Source: Rhodovastum sp963709085 (GTDB taxonomy: Bacteria > Pseudomonadota > Alphaproteobacteria > Acetobacterales > Acetobacteraceae). Taken from it: a stretch of DNA of 64,000 bases. Shown here piece by piece: positions 53,526 to 63,592 of this stretch (the stretch's first letter is position 1; each line of letters opens with the position of its first letter). A program made the position numbers and the translations under genes. The notes under the pieces are model-generated. The model worked only from the letters and a program-made list of their open reading frames with translations, made no database searches and was not told where the DNA came from. Location of the stretch: assembly GCA_963709085.1 (NCBI GenBank), contig CAVPVB010000018.1, forward strand, positions 186,001 through 250,000, in the 5' to 3' direction.

Positions 53526-54144
53526 ATGCGTGACACATCCCTGCTGCAACAGGCACTGGGCCTGACCCCACCCTGGACGGTGAGCCGCAGCGACTTCGAC
53601 CCCGAGGCGCAGCGGCTCGATATCCAGATCGACTTCACCGCCGGCAGCCGCTTTGCCTGTCCGGGTTGCGGCGCCGCGGACTGCCCGGTGCACGACACCG
53701 AACGGATGAGTTGGCGCCACCTCAACTTCTTTCAGCACCAGGCCTACCTGAATGCCCGCGTGCCGCGGGTCCGCTGCGAACACTGCGGCGTCAGGAAGAT
53801 CAGCGTGCCGTGGGCACGGCCGGGCAGCGGCTTCACCCTGCTGTTCGAGGCGATGATCATGGCCATGGTGCCGGCCATGCCGGTCAACGCAGTGGCCCGG
53901 ATGGTGGGCGAGCACGACACCAGGCTGTGGCGGGTGATCCACCACTATGTGGACCAGGCCCGGGCGAACGCCGACGCCGCGGGCGTGACCAGGCTCGCCA
54001 TCGATGAGACCGCCGCCCGACACGGCCAGGAGTATATCACGCTGTTTGTCGACATCGACCAGGCCCGGGTGCTGTTTGCAACCGACGGCAAGGACGCCGC
54101 AACCGTCGCGGCCTTTGCCGGGGATCTCACCGCTGTTGGCGGCG
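53526..54144 (+). pseudogene. ISL3 transposase, N-terminal part
   Basis: The N-terminal 206 codons include the zinc-binding motif CPGCGAADCPVHD, the second pair CEHCG, a helix-turn-helix zone (PVNAVARMVGEHDTRLWRVI) and the first catalytic Asp region LAIDETAARHGQEYIT. The frame is cut at VGG by the IS21 insertion. Joining 54144 to 57629 restores the family sequence DLTAVGGDPAAIAEVCIDMS without loss, so the interruption is recent. Confidence 0.88.
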
Positions 54145-54356
54145 GTCTGAATCCGCGCATAGACGGTGCGGAATTGGCGATGTGACGCCAGGCGATCGGG
54201 CCGCCGGGGTCATGGCGACAGCCCGATGTGGAGGATTATGCGCAAGCGCCGGCGGCCTTGGGCTGGTCCCGTGGCCGGCGGCGACGAGAGAAGCCTGCGG
54301 GCGCGCCGGCGGAGGTGGCGCACGCCGACGGCCAATGGTGGCGACTGGGCGGCGGT

Positions 54357-54596
54357 TCAGAACGTGATGTCGTCGCCGGCGGGGAGGTCGGCGTCACCAA
54401 CTGCGGCGGTGCCGTCGCCACCTTGTTCCTGGCGAAGGTGAGCCTGGATCTGGTCGAGGTAGAGGGTCGCCACCGTTTCGCGCAGTTGGTCGAGCAGTTC
54501 GAAGATGGCGAGGGCCTGCTCGGGCGTCCAGGTGTCAGGGACGACGACGGTGGTTGCCCAGCGGGGTGGGCCGGCGGGTGGCGGCGGCGGGTTCAT
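54357..54596 (-). CDS. Small IS21-associated protein downstream of istB
   Basis: A 79-residue protein with a proline-rich start (MNPPPPPAGPPRW) and a helical middle (TPEQALAIFELLDQLRETVA). It ends in an acidic tail. Its ATG overlaps the istB stop (ATGA), so it is translated with the transposition genes. I do not recognise a domain. The size and coupling suggest an accessory subunit of this IS21 type. Confidence 0.55.
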   Translation of the reverse strand: MNPPPPPAGPPRWATTVVVPDTWTPEQALAIFELLDQLRETVATLYLDQIQAHLRQEQGGDGTAAVGDADLPAGDDITF

Positions 54597-55345
54597 GGCT
54601 TGCGTCCACGGCGCTGGCGGGCGCGTTGTTCGTTGCGTTCCTGCGCTTCCTTGGCGCGGTAGGATTCGCCTTCGATGACGATGATCTCGGCGCGGTGGAC
54701 AAGACGGTCTACCAGGGAGACCACGCAGGCGGCGTTGGGGAAGACCTCCCTCCACTCGCTGAACGAGCGGTTGGTGGTGACCAGGGTGCTTTTGTTCTGG
54801 TAGCGCCGCGAGATCAGTTCGAACATCAGGTCGGCGTATCGACTAGAATAGGATAGGTAGCCAACCTCGTCGATTGCCAGTAGCGTCGGGCGGGCATAGT
54901 AATGCAAGCGACGGCGCAGCGCGGAATCGCTGTCCAGAGCGGCAAGGTCGCCGAGCAACTGGCCTGCGGTGGTGAACAGCGCGGTCTGGCCGCCGATCAG
55001 CGCCTGATGAGCGATGTTCTGCGCTAGCATGGTCTTTCCGAGGCCGTTCTGGCCGACCAGCACCACGTTGGTGGCATCCTTGAGGAAGTCGAGCGTCATC
55101 AGCGCCTCGACGGCGGCGCGGTCGCACCGCGTCGGCCAGTTCCAGTCGAAGTCGCACAGCGGCTTGAAGCGGCCGATATGGGCCTCCTGCAGCCGCCGCT
55201 CCAGGCTGCGACGGGCACGTTCCTGCTCTTCCCAGCCAATGAGCTGCGCGAGCCAGGGCTGGGTTGCCACTTCGCTCCAGTGCGCGAGCAGGCCATGCAG
55301 GTGCATCGCGCGGGCGCGCTCGCGCAGACTGTCGGGATCACTCAT
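54593..55345 (-). CDS. istB: IstB, IS21 transposition helper ATPase
   Basis: A 250-residue AAA+ ATPase related to DnaC. Walker A reads VGQNGLGKTMLAQNI, followed by TLLAIDEVGYL (Walker B) and LVTTNRSFSEWREVF (sensor region). IstB loads on target DNA and stimulates the IstA transposase. ATG 55345 overlaps the end of istA. The sequence appears intact. Confidence 0.93.
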   Translation of the reverse strand: MSDPDSLRERARAMHLHGLLAHWSEVATQPWLAQLIGWEEQERARRSLERRLQEAHIGRFKPLCDFDWNWPTRCDRAAVEALMTLDFLKDATNVVLVGQNGLGKTMLAQNIAHQALIGGQTALFTTAGQLLGDLAALDSDSALRRRLHYYARPTLLAIDEVGYLSYSSRYADLMFELISRRYQNKSTLVTTNRSFSEWREVFPNAACVVSLVDRLVHRAEIIVIEGESYRAKEAQERNEQRARQRRGRKP

Positions 55346-56832
55346 CGGCCAGATCCTTGAGCCGGTCATAGGTTCCGAGATCATGTGGCCGCACCGGCAC
55401 ATCACGAGCCTGCACATGGGCGGGCATTGCGATGGCGATCGGCGGCGCCTCGCCGCGCTGCTGGCGGCGACGTTCCAGCGCCAGTCGCACCGCGTTCGAG
55501 TGCGGCACGTCACGCGCCAGCGCCTCCAGGATGGCGGCCTGCAGTTCGGCGGCGCCATAACGGTCGAGCAGCCGTTGCAGACCTACGGTGATGGCGCCGA
55601 GATTGGCGCCGCGCTCGGCGGCGCGGACGAGCAGATCCTTGGCGGCGGGCGCTGCCTGCGTCAGCCGGTCGGTGGCGCGGTGCTGGCGGGCGGCACGCTT
55701 GCGGTCGACCAGGGCCTGGATATGGGCGGCGTCCTCGATCTGCGCGCCCTTGTCATAACAGCGGAGATGGCAGGCCAGGATGTCCGCGCCATCGACGATG
55801 CGGACTTCGAGCGGGTCGGCCAGCACGGTCAGGGTGCGCTGCACATGGGTATGGGGCAGCGAATAGTCGTTTCCATCGAACCGGGCATAAGGTGTCTTGC
55901 CGACCCTGACTTCGACACACTCAAGCAGCGGGGCGGGATTGTCGGGCAGCTTCATCAGGTGGACGACTTCTTCCGCGAAGACCTCGCGTACCGGTACGCG
56001 CCGGCTCGGCCGGACAGCGCCGGTCGGCGGCCACGCCGGTACACCAGGCCTCGGCCTGCGCATTGAGATCGTCGAGATCGGTGAAGCTTCGGGCTGCGAA
56101 GAACAAGTCGCGCACGTATCTTATTGCCCGCTCGACGCGGCCCTTTTCGTTGCCGCGCGCCACGGCTACCGGGCGAGGTTCATAACGGTAATGTCCGGCG
56201 AAGCCCAGCAGCGTCGGGTGGAAGCGGATCGCATCCCCGCGCCGTTCGAGCACAGCGCTTTTCAAATTATCGTAGAGCAGGACGCGTGGTACGCCCTGAA
56301 ATGCCTGGAAGGCTGCAACGTGCCCGCGCAGGAAGTTCTCCATCCTGGCATCAAGGAAGAAGCGCAGGAAAATCTGCCGCGAATGGCTCAGCACCATCAC
56401 GAACGCCATCAACGGACGCCGCGCACGGCCAATCTCCAGGTGGCCGAAATGGGCCCAGTCGACCTGTGCCTGTTCGCCAGGCAGGCTGCGCAGCCGCAGA
56501 TACGCTTCGGCCGGACGACGCGGCCGGTGGCAGGCAACGAGGTGGCGAAAGTGATCCGGGCCGCCGCGGTAGCCGCGCTCGCGCACCATCGCATACAGCC
56601 GGCTGGCGGTCAGGGTTGGGAACTTCTCCAGCGTCTGCCGGATGAACGGCAGATACGCATCCGCCTTCGATGACCGCGGCGGCCGGCCGTGCCGGGGCAA
56701 GCCCGCCTGCGCCAGCACACGTGTCACCACGGCATGGTGCACATGCAACTGGGCGGCGATGGTGCCGATCCTCCATTTCTCTGCGTGGTAGCAGCGCAGG
56801 ATCTGCGCCTCGATGTCAGGCGGGGTCACCAT
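55338..56832 (-). pseudogene. istA: IstA, IS21 transposase, frameshifted
   Basis: The first part (ATG 56832 to about 56000) has an N-terminal helix-turn-helix (ILRCYHAEKWRIGTIAAQLH) and a DDE core including QAQVDWAHFGHLEIG (first Asp), VPRVLLYDNLKSAV (second Asp) and ARGNEKGRVERAI (Glu). The second part (about 55990 to 55338) continues VREVFAEEVVHLMKLPDNPA and GKTPYARFDGNDYSLPHTHV in another frame. The shift falls near 55985-56010, inside AEAWCTGVAADRRCP...VREVF. Without recoding, this copy cannot transpose by itself. Confidence 0.85.
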
Positions 56833-57347
56833 GGGGCATTGCGCTCCGTTCGGGCGGGTCCAACACGACCGCGGCGGTGACCGCGACGGCGCAGGAACCC
56901 CTGGCGAAGCAGCGGCAGGCAGAGACGGCCGCACCAATGACAGTGCGCCATCGACCGCCGGGGCGGCTCGGCCGGGAGGGCGTCGTCGCGAGGCGTCACC
57001 ATCGCGTCGGCCGGCAGCAGATCACCCGCCGGCAACGGGGGTGAACCCTGATGCGTGATTATTTCTCTTTGCCGCTTCCGGTAACGGCACGAGCGGCCGG
57101 CCTGGCGTCGCTTGCCGCGAGGACTCGCCGCATAGCGCTTCGCGGCGGCATGCTGCGCCTCCTGGCGCGCTTGCCGCGCGCACTCGGCACCGCAGTAGAT
57201 CTGACCTCGGTCGCAACAGCGGCAGACGATCGCCTGACCGCGGCACCTTGCGCACAGGAAAAGACGGCCAGACTGCGGCTCGCTCTGCCCGTCGTCGCAA
57301 ACGCGGCGTAGACGAACGCCGCCACTGGCAGGATAGTCGTCCTGCAT
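56826..57347 (-). CDS. Cysteine-rich accessory protein upstream of istA
   Basis: A 173-residue protein with a zinc-finger-like cluster (LCARCRGQAIVCRCCDRGQI, YCGAECARQARQ) followed by a basic region (RYAASPRGKRRQAGRSCRYR). It starts at ATG 57347, and its stop overlaps the istA start. Such Cys-rich proteins upstream of istA occur in some IS21 groups as I recall. DNA binding at the IS ends is a reasonable guess. The C-terminal 60 residues look less conserved. Confidence 0.55.
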   Translation of the reverse strand: MQDDYPASGGVRLRRVCDDGQSEPQSGRLFLCARCRGQAIVCRCCDRGQIYCGAECARQARQEAQHAAAKRYAASPRGKRRQAGRSCRYRKRQREIITHQGSPPLPAGDLLPADAMVTPRDDALPAEPPRRSMAHCHWCGRLCLPLLRQGFLRRRGHRRGRVGPARTERNAPW

Positions 57348-57620
57348 TCGTGCCTGGCACGGTGTGGGGCACGGCGTCGAAGCGGAACTGGCAAGTTGGG
57401 CTCGGCGCCGTGCTTGCCCTCAATTCTGGCAGGCTGCCGGCCTGCTGCCGAGGTGCACGGTCCCTTAATTACCGCCTCAGGCGGTTCGGTCATGACCCCA
57501 TCCGCTCACGACACTGTTCCTGGGAGCCTCCAGAGCTCGCTCACAGCAGGGGCGATCACGTCGGAGCGGCCCTCGACACCAACTATACGCCGGTTGAGAC
57601 AACCATCGACACACCGCCCA

Positions 57621-58224
57621 TGGCGGCGACCCGGCGGCAATCGCCGAAGTCTGCATCGACATGAGCGCGGCCTTCATCAAGGGCGTCAGCGAGAACCTGC
57701 CCAACGCCGCCATCACCTTCGACAAGTTCCACGCCGTCAAGATCGTCAACGATGCGGTCGATAGGGTGCGCCGCGAGGAGGTGAAGAGCCGGCCGGAACT
57801 GAAGAAGAGCCGGTATGTGTGGCTGAAGAACCCAGCCAACCTCTCCAGCAGCCAGCGCGAGACCCGCGACAGCCTCGCCCGCAGCAACCTCAAGACCGCC
57901 CGCGCCTACCAGATCAGGCTGGCCTTTCAGGATCTCTACGATCAGCCCTCGGTCGAGGCGGCCGCCGACCATCTCAAGAGATGGTACTTCTGGGCCACTC
58001 ATAGCCGGCTCGAGCCGATGATCGAGGCCGCGCGTACTGTCAAACGCCACTGGGACGGCATGCTGCGGTGGTTCCACAGCAATATTGCCAACGGCTTGAT
58101 TGAGGGCATCAACAGCCTCGTGCAGGCCGCCAAAGCCAAGGCACGCGGCTACCGCTCAAACCGCAATCTCATAGCCATGGTCTATCTCCTTGCCGGGAAG
58201 CTCGACCTTAGGCTGCCGGCATAA
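57621..58224 (+). pseudogene. ISL3 transposase, C-terminal part
   Basis: Begins at the right target-duplication copy and reads GDPAAIAEVCIDMSAAFIKG, FDKFHAVKIVNDAVDRVRRE, YVWLKNPANLSSSQR and the conserved GLIEGINSLVQAAKAKARGY to the TAA at 58222-58224. This includes the second Asp and the Glu region of the DDE core. Together with 53526-54144 it makes a full-length ISL3 transposase of about 400 residues. Confidence 0.88.
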
Positions 58225-58258
58225 GCCCGTTCCCATCCACAGAGGATAGCGAGGAGCC

Positions 58259-58936
58259 GTCGCAGTCACCCTGCCATCTGCAAATGTCGCAATGATCCTT
58301 GGGCTCGGGATAGCTGTCGTCGTTGTCGCTGGCAGCGACGAACGTCTCCAGGCTACGACGGACCTGCCTGTAGTAGGCCGCGAAGTCGGCGATGCGGAAC
58401 GCCTGTGCTTCATAGTTGGACCACGGAGCGATGACGTAGCCGAATTCCGGTCCGGTTCCCTGCGCGGCTTCGACCAGATCGGCATAGAGGCAGAGCTGGA
58501 GGATTGTGCCGCCGCGCGTCTCGCGCGCCAGCTTGGTGTCGATGACTTCATACGACCATGAGCCGAGGACGCTTGGCTCGTCGGTGCGGCGTAGGACATC
58601 GGTTCGACCAACCCAAACCCCGGCTTGGAAGGCTCCCTGAACAATGATGGGGTCGCCGCGGTCCATGGCCTTTCGGGTTTCGCGGACGGCGGTCGGATCG
58701 ACGCCGACGCCGTCGATCACTGTGACGTCAAAGCCTGCGGATCGGAGATGATCGACGAATTCCTGTTCATGTCGGGCGCCCCGTTCCAGCAGGGTTACGA
58801 ACAGCGGATCCCAGAACCGGGGCTTTTCGAGCGCGCCGGCAGCAACTGCCCTATCGAGGAGAGTGAGGTGCCTGCAATTCAGGTGGCCGACCAAATCGGT
58901 CGCGCTGAGCCGGACAAATTCGCTGATTTGCTCCAT
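58259..58936 (-). pseudogene. TM0106-type nuclease/helicase, N-terminal RecB-like part
   Basis: About 226 codons from ATG 58936. It begins ISEFVRLSATDLVGHLNCRH, then FWDPLFVTLLERGARHEQEF, IIVQGAFQAGVWVGRTDVLR (nuclease Asp) and YEVIDTKLARETRGGTILQL (the D..K pair of RecB-like nucleases). It ends in the cysteine cluster HCDICRWQGDC that would hold an iron-sulfur centre. The ISL3 insertion cuts the gene right at that cluster. The helicase half continues at 53256-50538. Confidence 0.87.
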
Positions 58937-59013
58937 GCGTTACAGTATAATGCGAAACCCCTCAGCGCACGTCATTTCGCTCGAAGCAGCTTATCATTGT
59001 CTCGGCCATCGGC

Positions 59014-59375
59014 GGCGAGACCGACCCAGTGCGCTACGGCGCCGCCCGAGCGGCGCTGCTGCAAGAGCGCCTGACGGCCCTGGCTAGCAGCGGCGCGTTG
59101 GATGGCGGTCGAGATCGAGGAGGCAATTCTACATCACGCGGCCAAAGCCCGCCATCCCGGACGAGGCCGGACTGTTGGCGGATCGCTACGGCATGCTGCC
59201 CCGGGCGCGGGTGACCGAAGTGATGGCCGACGTCGAGCGCGACACCGGCTTCGCCACATGCTTCACGCACCTACCCACCGGCAGCCTGGCCACTGACACA
59301 CCCGCTCCGCTCGCCACGCCACGGTGCCGGCAGACGGCGCCAACCTTGGCCTTTCGCGCATGGCCGACGTTCCGG
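59014..59375 (+). pseudogene. Degraded Tn3-family transposase fragment
   Basis: Three adjoining frames give pieces of the central TnpA region: RYGAARAALLQERLTALAS, then AVEIEEA and ITRPKPAIPDEAGLLADRYG, then MLPRARVTEVMADVERDTGF and ATCFTHLPTGSLATD, and finally ADGANLGLSRMADV. The order matches TnpA around residues 550-680. At least two frame changes separate the pieces, so this is an old remnant. The following 190 bases to the hsdR stop show no further gene. Confidence 0.65.
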
Positions 59376-59568
59376 TTCGGCGATTTCCGCACCCTGGGCA
59401 CGAGCATCCCTGGAGTGGCGGCTGTGGCCGCCGCCGGCGAATGCTATGCCATACCTGTTCAGCGACAATCAGGACGGTCGCTGTGCTCCCATGGCGGAGT
59501 TGGCAACTATTTGCGGAACCACCTTGCCCGCCGATGCCAGCTCGCGCAGCGCGAAGGCGCTGTCAGGG

Positions 59569-62523
59569 TCACGCAGGTGATCCTTGAGTGTCGACACCTG
59601 GCTGATATGTCGAAGAAAATACCCAGTCGCCAAGCCACTTCCTGAATGACTCGTTGTCGCTGAACTGTTTGAACAGTTCCGTATCGTCCTTCATAAGGCT
59701 AATGATAACCCGACCGAGCGCCTTGTCGTGCTCAATCCTCGCATTTTGTTTGTCCGAATTTTGGCGAGCGTTCTGATAGGCGACATCAACAGCGACCCGT
59801 GCCGGAATGTCCTTGGAAATCAGGCCCCGCACGCGGTCGCCGTCAACCCATGGGATATTTCCAAACAGATCGTTGAAGCTGCTCAAAATGTTGGAAAGCC
59901 TGTCCAGTTCCGGCTCCGGCTTCGCCCCGCCGCCCGAGGTCGGCACCGGCTCGATCTCTGCATCCTGGTCGGGAAGCTGAATGCGTACGACCGCCTGCTT
60001 TTCGACGCGGTAGCTGTCCATGTCGATGGTGTCCAGGATGCCTTGGGACAGGTCCTCATCCTTGGGGGCCGGGAGCTTGGGCGTCAGAAACGCGAGGAAG
60101 GTAGACAGTTTTTCCCATGCGGCACTGGTGTAGGGAAGAATAGCGGCGAGGAAGCCGTATGTGCGCGTAAACGCCTTGGCCTTCCCCTTGAAGTCGACCT
60201 GACCATTCTCGTCGAGTTCCTTGTAGACGGCCACGCAGGCATCGAGGATCGGGTCAAGTCGGTCGCGTTGGGCACCGCCGAGGTAGAGTTCCACCAGCCG
60301 TTCGACCTGCTCCGGCGCATAAACTTGGTAACCGTCCAACGCCGCCTGCAAATCGTGCAGCTTATTCGGATCGGTTTCGTCGCTCAGGATGGTGGTGCGA
60401 TAATAGTCGGCGAATGATGCCTTGATGGTTTCCACATCATTCTGGAAGTCGAGGACGAACGTGTCGTGCTTCTTCGGGTGGGCACGGTTCAGCCGCGACA
60501 GCGTTTGCACCGCCTTGATGCCGGACAACGGCTTGTCAACATACATCGTGTGCAGCAACGGCTCGTCGTAGCCTGTCTGGAATTTGTCGGCGCAGACCAG
60601 AAAGCGATAGGGCGCCTCGACAATCCGCTCTGCGATGAGGTTGGACGAAAAGCCGTTCAGCGATCCCTCGGTCACCTTCTGGCCGCCGACTTCGTGTTCG
60701 CCGGAGAACGCGACGATCGCCCTGTAGAGACTCTTGCGTTCCTTCAGGTAGTCCCGGATAGCGCCGAAATACTGGATTGCCCGCTCGATACCTCCGGTCA
60801 CAACCATCGCGCGGGCCTCGCCACCGATCTTGCCCAGCGCCAGCACCTGTTCGTGGAAGTGGTCCACCATGATCTCCGCCTTCAATCCGATGGCATGCTC
60901 ATGGCCTTCGACATATCGGCGCAGCTTCTTTTTGGCTCGCTTGGTGTCGAAAACGGGATCTTCTTCTACTGTCTTGACGAGCCTGTAGTAACTGCTTACG
61001 GGAGTGTAGAATTTCAGAACATCAAGGATAAAGCCTTCCTGAATCGCCTGCTTCATTGTGTAGCTATGGAATGGGCGATGCTTTACTTGGTCACCATCCT
61101 TGAAGCCATCGCCAAAAATTTCCAACGTCTTATTCTTTGGTGTGGCGGTGAATGCGAAATAGCTGGCATTTGGCAGCAGCTTGCGCCCTTCCATCACCCT
61201 GTTGATGCGGTCCTCGGCTGTCTCATCCTCGTCCGCCTCGCCGTTTGCCGACAGGGCCATGTTGACCGCGGCGGATGCCTTGCCGCCCTGGCTGGAATGG
61301 GCCTCGTCGATGAGGACGGCGAAACACCGAGTCCGATGGTCGGCCCCGATTTCGTCGACAATCCAGGGAAACTTCTGCACCGTGGTGATGATGATCTTCT
61401 TGCCCTCGGTGATGAAGCGCCGAAGGTCGCCGGAATGTTCGGCATGGCCCACGGTCGCGCCCACCTGGGCAAACTGCTTGATGGTGTCCCGTATCTGCTT
61501 GTCCAGGATGCGGCGGTCGGTCACCACGATAATGGAGTCAAACACCGCGGCGCCGCCCCTGGCTACGCCGATAAGCTGGTGCGCGAGCCAGGCGATGGAG
61601 TTCGACTTGCCGCTCCCGGCCGAGTGCTGAACCAGATACCGCTTGCCGGCGCCACGTCCCCTTGCATCGGCCAGCAGCGCCCGAACCACGTCAAGTTGGT
61701 GATAGCGGGGGAATAGCTGCTCGCGCTTCTTCTTCCCGGTCTTCGGATCGACCTTCTCGACGACCTGGGCGTAATTCTCCAGAATGTCCGTCAGGCTGGC
61801 TGGCGTCAGAACGCGCTTCCAGAGGTAGTCGGTCTTCACCCCATCGGGGTTCGGCGGGTTGCCAGCGCCATCCTGCCAGCCAAGATTGAACGGCAGGAAC
61901 CAGGATTCCTTGCCCTTTAAGTGGGTGCAAAACCGCGTCTCCTGGTCATCCACGGCGAAATGGACGACGCAGCGGCCGAATTCGAACAGCCGTTCACGGG
62001 GATCGCGGTCGTGCTTGTATTGCTCGACGGCATCGGCAACCGTCTGCTTCGTCAGGCTGTTTTTCAGTTCGAACGTCGCAACCGGCAGCCCGTTGATGAA
62101 CAGGGCCACATCCAGCGCCAGTGCCGTCTCGTCGCGGCTGTAGCGAAGCTGGCGGGTCACAGTGAAGCGGTTCAGCGCATGCCGCTCGGCGGCGCGGGCA
62201 TTGCCCGGCGTCGGCGTGCCATAGAAGAGGTCCAGGCGATGCGGCCCGTGCTTGAGGCCGTGGCGGAGTACGTCGATCACGCCACGCTTGGTAATCTCTC
62301 CCTGGAGCCGCGCCAGGAACTTTTGGCGCGTCGGGCTGGCCGCGCCGAGATCCAGCGCCTCGCCAGCACCGGGTTGGGTGGCATCGAGGAACGCCGCGAG
62401 CTGGGCGAGGTCGACGGCATAGTCCCGGTCGTAAGCCGGCGGGTCGCCCGTCTGCCAGCCCCGCTCCAGCAGGGCGGCGGTGATCAGCGCTTCGAGGCCC
62501 TTCTCGGTCGTATCGGTCGTCAT
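59569..62523 (-). CDS. hsdR: Type I restriction endonuclease, R subunit
   Basis: A 984-residue HsdR. The N-terminal PD-(D/E)xK-type nuclease segment is LALDVALFINGLPVATFELK. The superfamily 2 motor has Walker A VQHSAGSGKSNSIAWL, DEAH-type VLIDEAHSSQ, FTATP and the late QTLSRLNRAHP motif. The C-terminal domain would bind the HsdM2S core. ATG 62523 is the likely start, eight bases after the darG stop. HsdM and HsdS are not in the window and may lie upstream, beyond the right edge. The C-terminus abuts transposon debris but looks complete. Confidence 0.93.
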   Translation of the reverse strand: MTTDTTEKGLEALITAALLERGWQTGDPPAYDRDYAVDLAQLAAFLDATQPGAGEALDLGAASPTRQKFLARLQGEITKRGVIDVLRHGLKHGPHRLDLFYGTPTPGNARAAERHALNRFTVTRQLRYSRDETALALDVALFINGLPVATFELKNSLTKQTVADAVEQYKHDRDPRERLFEFGRCVVHFAVDDQETRFCTHLKGKESWFLPFNLGWQDGAGNPPNPDGVKTDYLWKRVLTPASLTDILENYAQVVEKVDPKTGKKKREQLFPRYHQLDVVRALLADARGRGAGKRYLVQHSAGSGKSNSIAWLAHQLIGVARGGAAVFDSIIVVTDRRILDKQIRDTIKQFAQVGATVGHAEHSGDLRRFITEGKKIIITTVQKFPWIVDEIGADHRTRCFAVLIDEAHSSQGGKASAAVNMALSANGEADEDETAEDRINRVMEGRKLLPNASYFAFTATPKNKTLEIFGDGFKDGDQVKHRPFHSYTMKQAIQEGFILDVLKFYTPVSSYYRLVKTVEEDPVFDTKRAKKKLRRYVEGHEHAIGLKAEIMVDHFHEQVLALGKIGGEARAMVVTGGIERAIQYFGAIRDYLKERKSLYRAIVAFSGEHEVGGQKVTEGSLNGFSSNLIAERIVEAPYRFLVCADKFQTGYDEPLLHTMYVDKPLSGIKAVQTLSRLNRAHPKKHDTFVLDFQNDVETIKASFADYYRTTILSDETDPNKLHDLQAALDGYQVYAPEQVERLVELYLGGAQRDRLDPILDACVAVYKELDENGQVDFKGKAKAFTRTYGFLAAILPYTSAAWEKLSTFLAFLTPKLPAPKDEDLSQGILDTIDMDSYRVEKQAVVRIQLPDQDAEIEPVPTSGGGAKPEPELDRLSNILSSFNDLFGNIPWVDGDRVRGLISKDIPARVAVDVAYQNARQNSDKQNARIEHDKALGRVIISLMKDDTELFKQFSDNESFRKWLGDWVFSSTYQPGVDTQGSPA

Positions 62524-62531
62524 CCCTGACC

Positions 62532-63578
62532 TTATGCCGGAACCGGCTCGATCCACCCCTTTTCAGCCAGGACATCCAGGGCAAGCCGGATCTGCCGGGG
62601 CGCGAACTGGCGCTTGCGCGGATTCCAGGCATACGTCGTTGCGACCACGTCGTCCATCGATCCGGCACCGTGCTTGACGACCCAGTGCACCGTCGAGAGC
62701 AGTTCCAGGCCGAACGGCGTCTCGAACCCGTCCACCAGGTCGGCCACGCGGTCGAAGCGGCTGCGCGTCTCCGAATCCTCGGTCAGGAAGGCTTCCGCGT
62801 CCGCTACCGCGCCGGGTACCAGCCCCAGCTGCTTGTCCGGAGCATCGCCGCCGTCCCCATAGCCGGAAACCAGATGCCCCTCGATGTGCCGCAGCACGTG
62901 CCGCAGGTTCTCGGCATAGGGGCCGTAATAGTGCGGTACGTAATTCAGGCTCAGTGGCTGTCCGGCCTCCTGCATGAAGTACATCAGCTTCTGCACTTCC
63001 AGCAGCGTGACGAACGGGTCAAGCAGCCCGCGGAGATAGCGATCCATGAGCACCACCAGTGCGGCGCGACCGTGCGTCATGTTCGGCACGTCGCGGGAAG
63101 CCGCCATAGGGCGGCTGTCCGGAGCGCCGTTTGGCTCGTAAACGAAGACCGTGACGTCGTTCAATCCGCGCAGCGCGTCCACGATCCGGGGCCGCACGTC
63201 CGGCCAGTTCAACCCGCCGAGGCCGCTGCCGAGCGGGGGGATGGCAATGGACCGGATGCCACGCGCCCGGATTTCGTCCACCAGGGCGACCAGACCCGAG
63301 TCGATGTCCTCCATCCGGCTCTTGCCGCGCCAGTGGCGTTTGGTGGGGAAGTTGATGATGAAGCGCGGGTTGGTCAGCGCGCCGGTCTCCGTGACGAACA
63401 TGCGGCCGGGCTGCACGTCCTGCCGCTTGCAGGCGCCTTCGTAGGCGGCGAAGTTGGCCGGGAAAGCATGCTTGAACTGAAGCGCGATGCCGCGCCCCAT
63501 GACGCCGACGCAGTTGACCGTGTTGACCAGGGCCTCGGCATCCGCGGCGAGGATGTCGCCGGACGTGAACTCGATCAT
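62532..63578 (-). CDS. darG: DarG antitoxin (macro-domain ADP-ribosylglycohydrolase)
   Basis: 348 residues. Residues 1-155 are a macro domain (IEFTSGDILAADAEALVNTV, NCVGVMGRGIALQFKHAF, then AIPPLGSGLGGLNW), which removes ADP-ribose from DNA. The C-terminal part (VQKLMYFMQEAGQPLSLNYV, YYGPYAENLRHVL) is the DarT-binding type domain. ATG 63578 is 14 bases after the darT stop. The pair is a DNA-modifying toxin-antitoxin module with known anti-phage activity in the family. It lies between darT and hsdR on one transcript. Confidence 0.93.
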   Translation of the reverse strand: MIEFTSGDILAADAEALVNTVNCVGVMGRGIALQFKHAFPANFAAYEGACKRQDVQPGRMFVTETGALTNPRFIINFPTKRHWRGKSRMEDIDSGLVALVDEIRARGIRSIAIPPLGSGLGGLNWPDVRPRIVDALRGLNDVTVFVYEPNGAPDSRPMAASRDVPNMTHGRAALVVLMDRYLRGLLDPFVTLLEVQKLMYFMQEAGQPLSLNYVPHYYGPYAENLRHVLRHIEGHLVSGYGDGGDAPDKQLGLVPGAVADAEAFLTEDSETRSRFDRVADLVDGFETPFGLELLSTVHWVVKHGAGSMDDVVATTYAWNPRKRQFAPRQIRLALDVLAEKGWIEPVPA

Positions 63579-63592
63579 CGTCGCAGCCTCCC

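Larger units (their letters stand above)
54145..57620. mobile_element. IS21-family insertion sequence with two accessory ORFs
   Basis: A 3476-bp insertion inside the ISL3 transposase, flanked by TGGCGGCG at 54137-54144 and 57621-57628. Deleting it with one copy restores the host reading frame. Near the ends, GTCTGAATCCGCGCATAG and the inverse of the right end (GTCTCAACCGGCGTATAG) are alike. It encodes, right to left, a Cys-rich protein, istA (frameshifted), istB and a small ORF. The exact left tip is uncertain because IS21 ends normally begin with TG. Confidence 0.82.
53266..58258. mobile_element. ISL3-family insertion sequence, itself interrupted by IS21
   Basis: Ends are GCCTCCTCGCC (from 53266) and, inverted, GGCTCCTCGCT (to 58258). 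It is flanked by a direct repeat GTCGCAGTC at 53257-53265 and 58259-58267, allowing the 8-bp duplication typical of ISL3. Removing the element joins the coding sequence of the TM0106-like gene at its CDICRWQGDCDA motif. The transposase inside is split by an IS21-family element (54145-57620). Confidence 0.85.

Noticed and set aside
60466..61716. 416-codon plus-strand frame
   Set aside because: Antisense of hsdR, no motifs and no plausible operon context.
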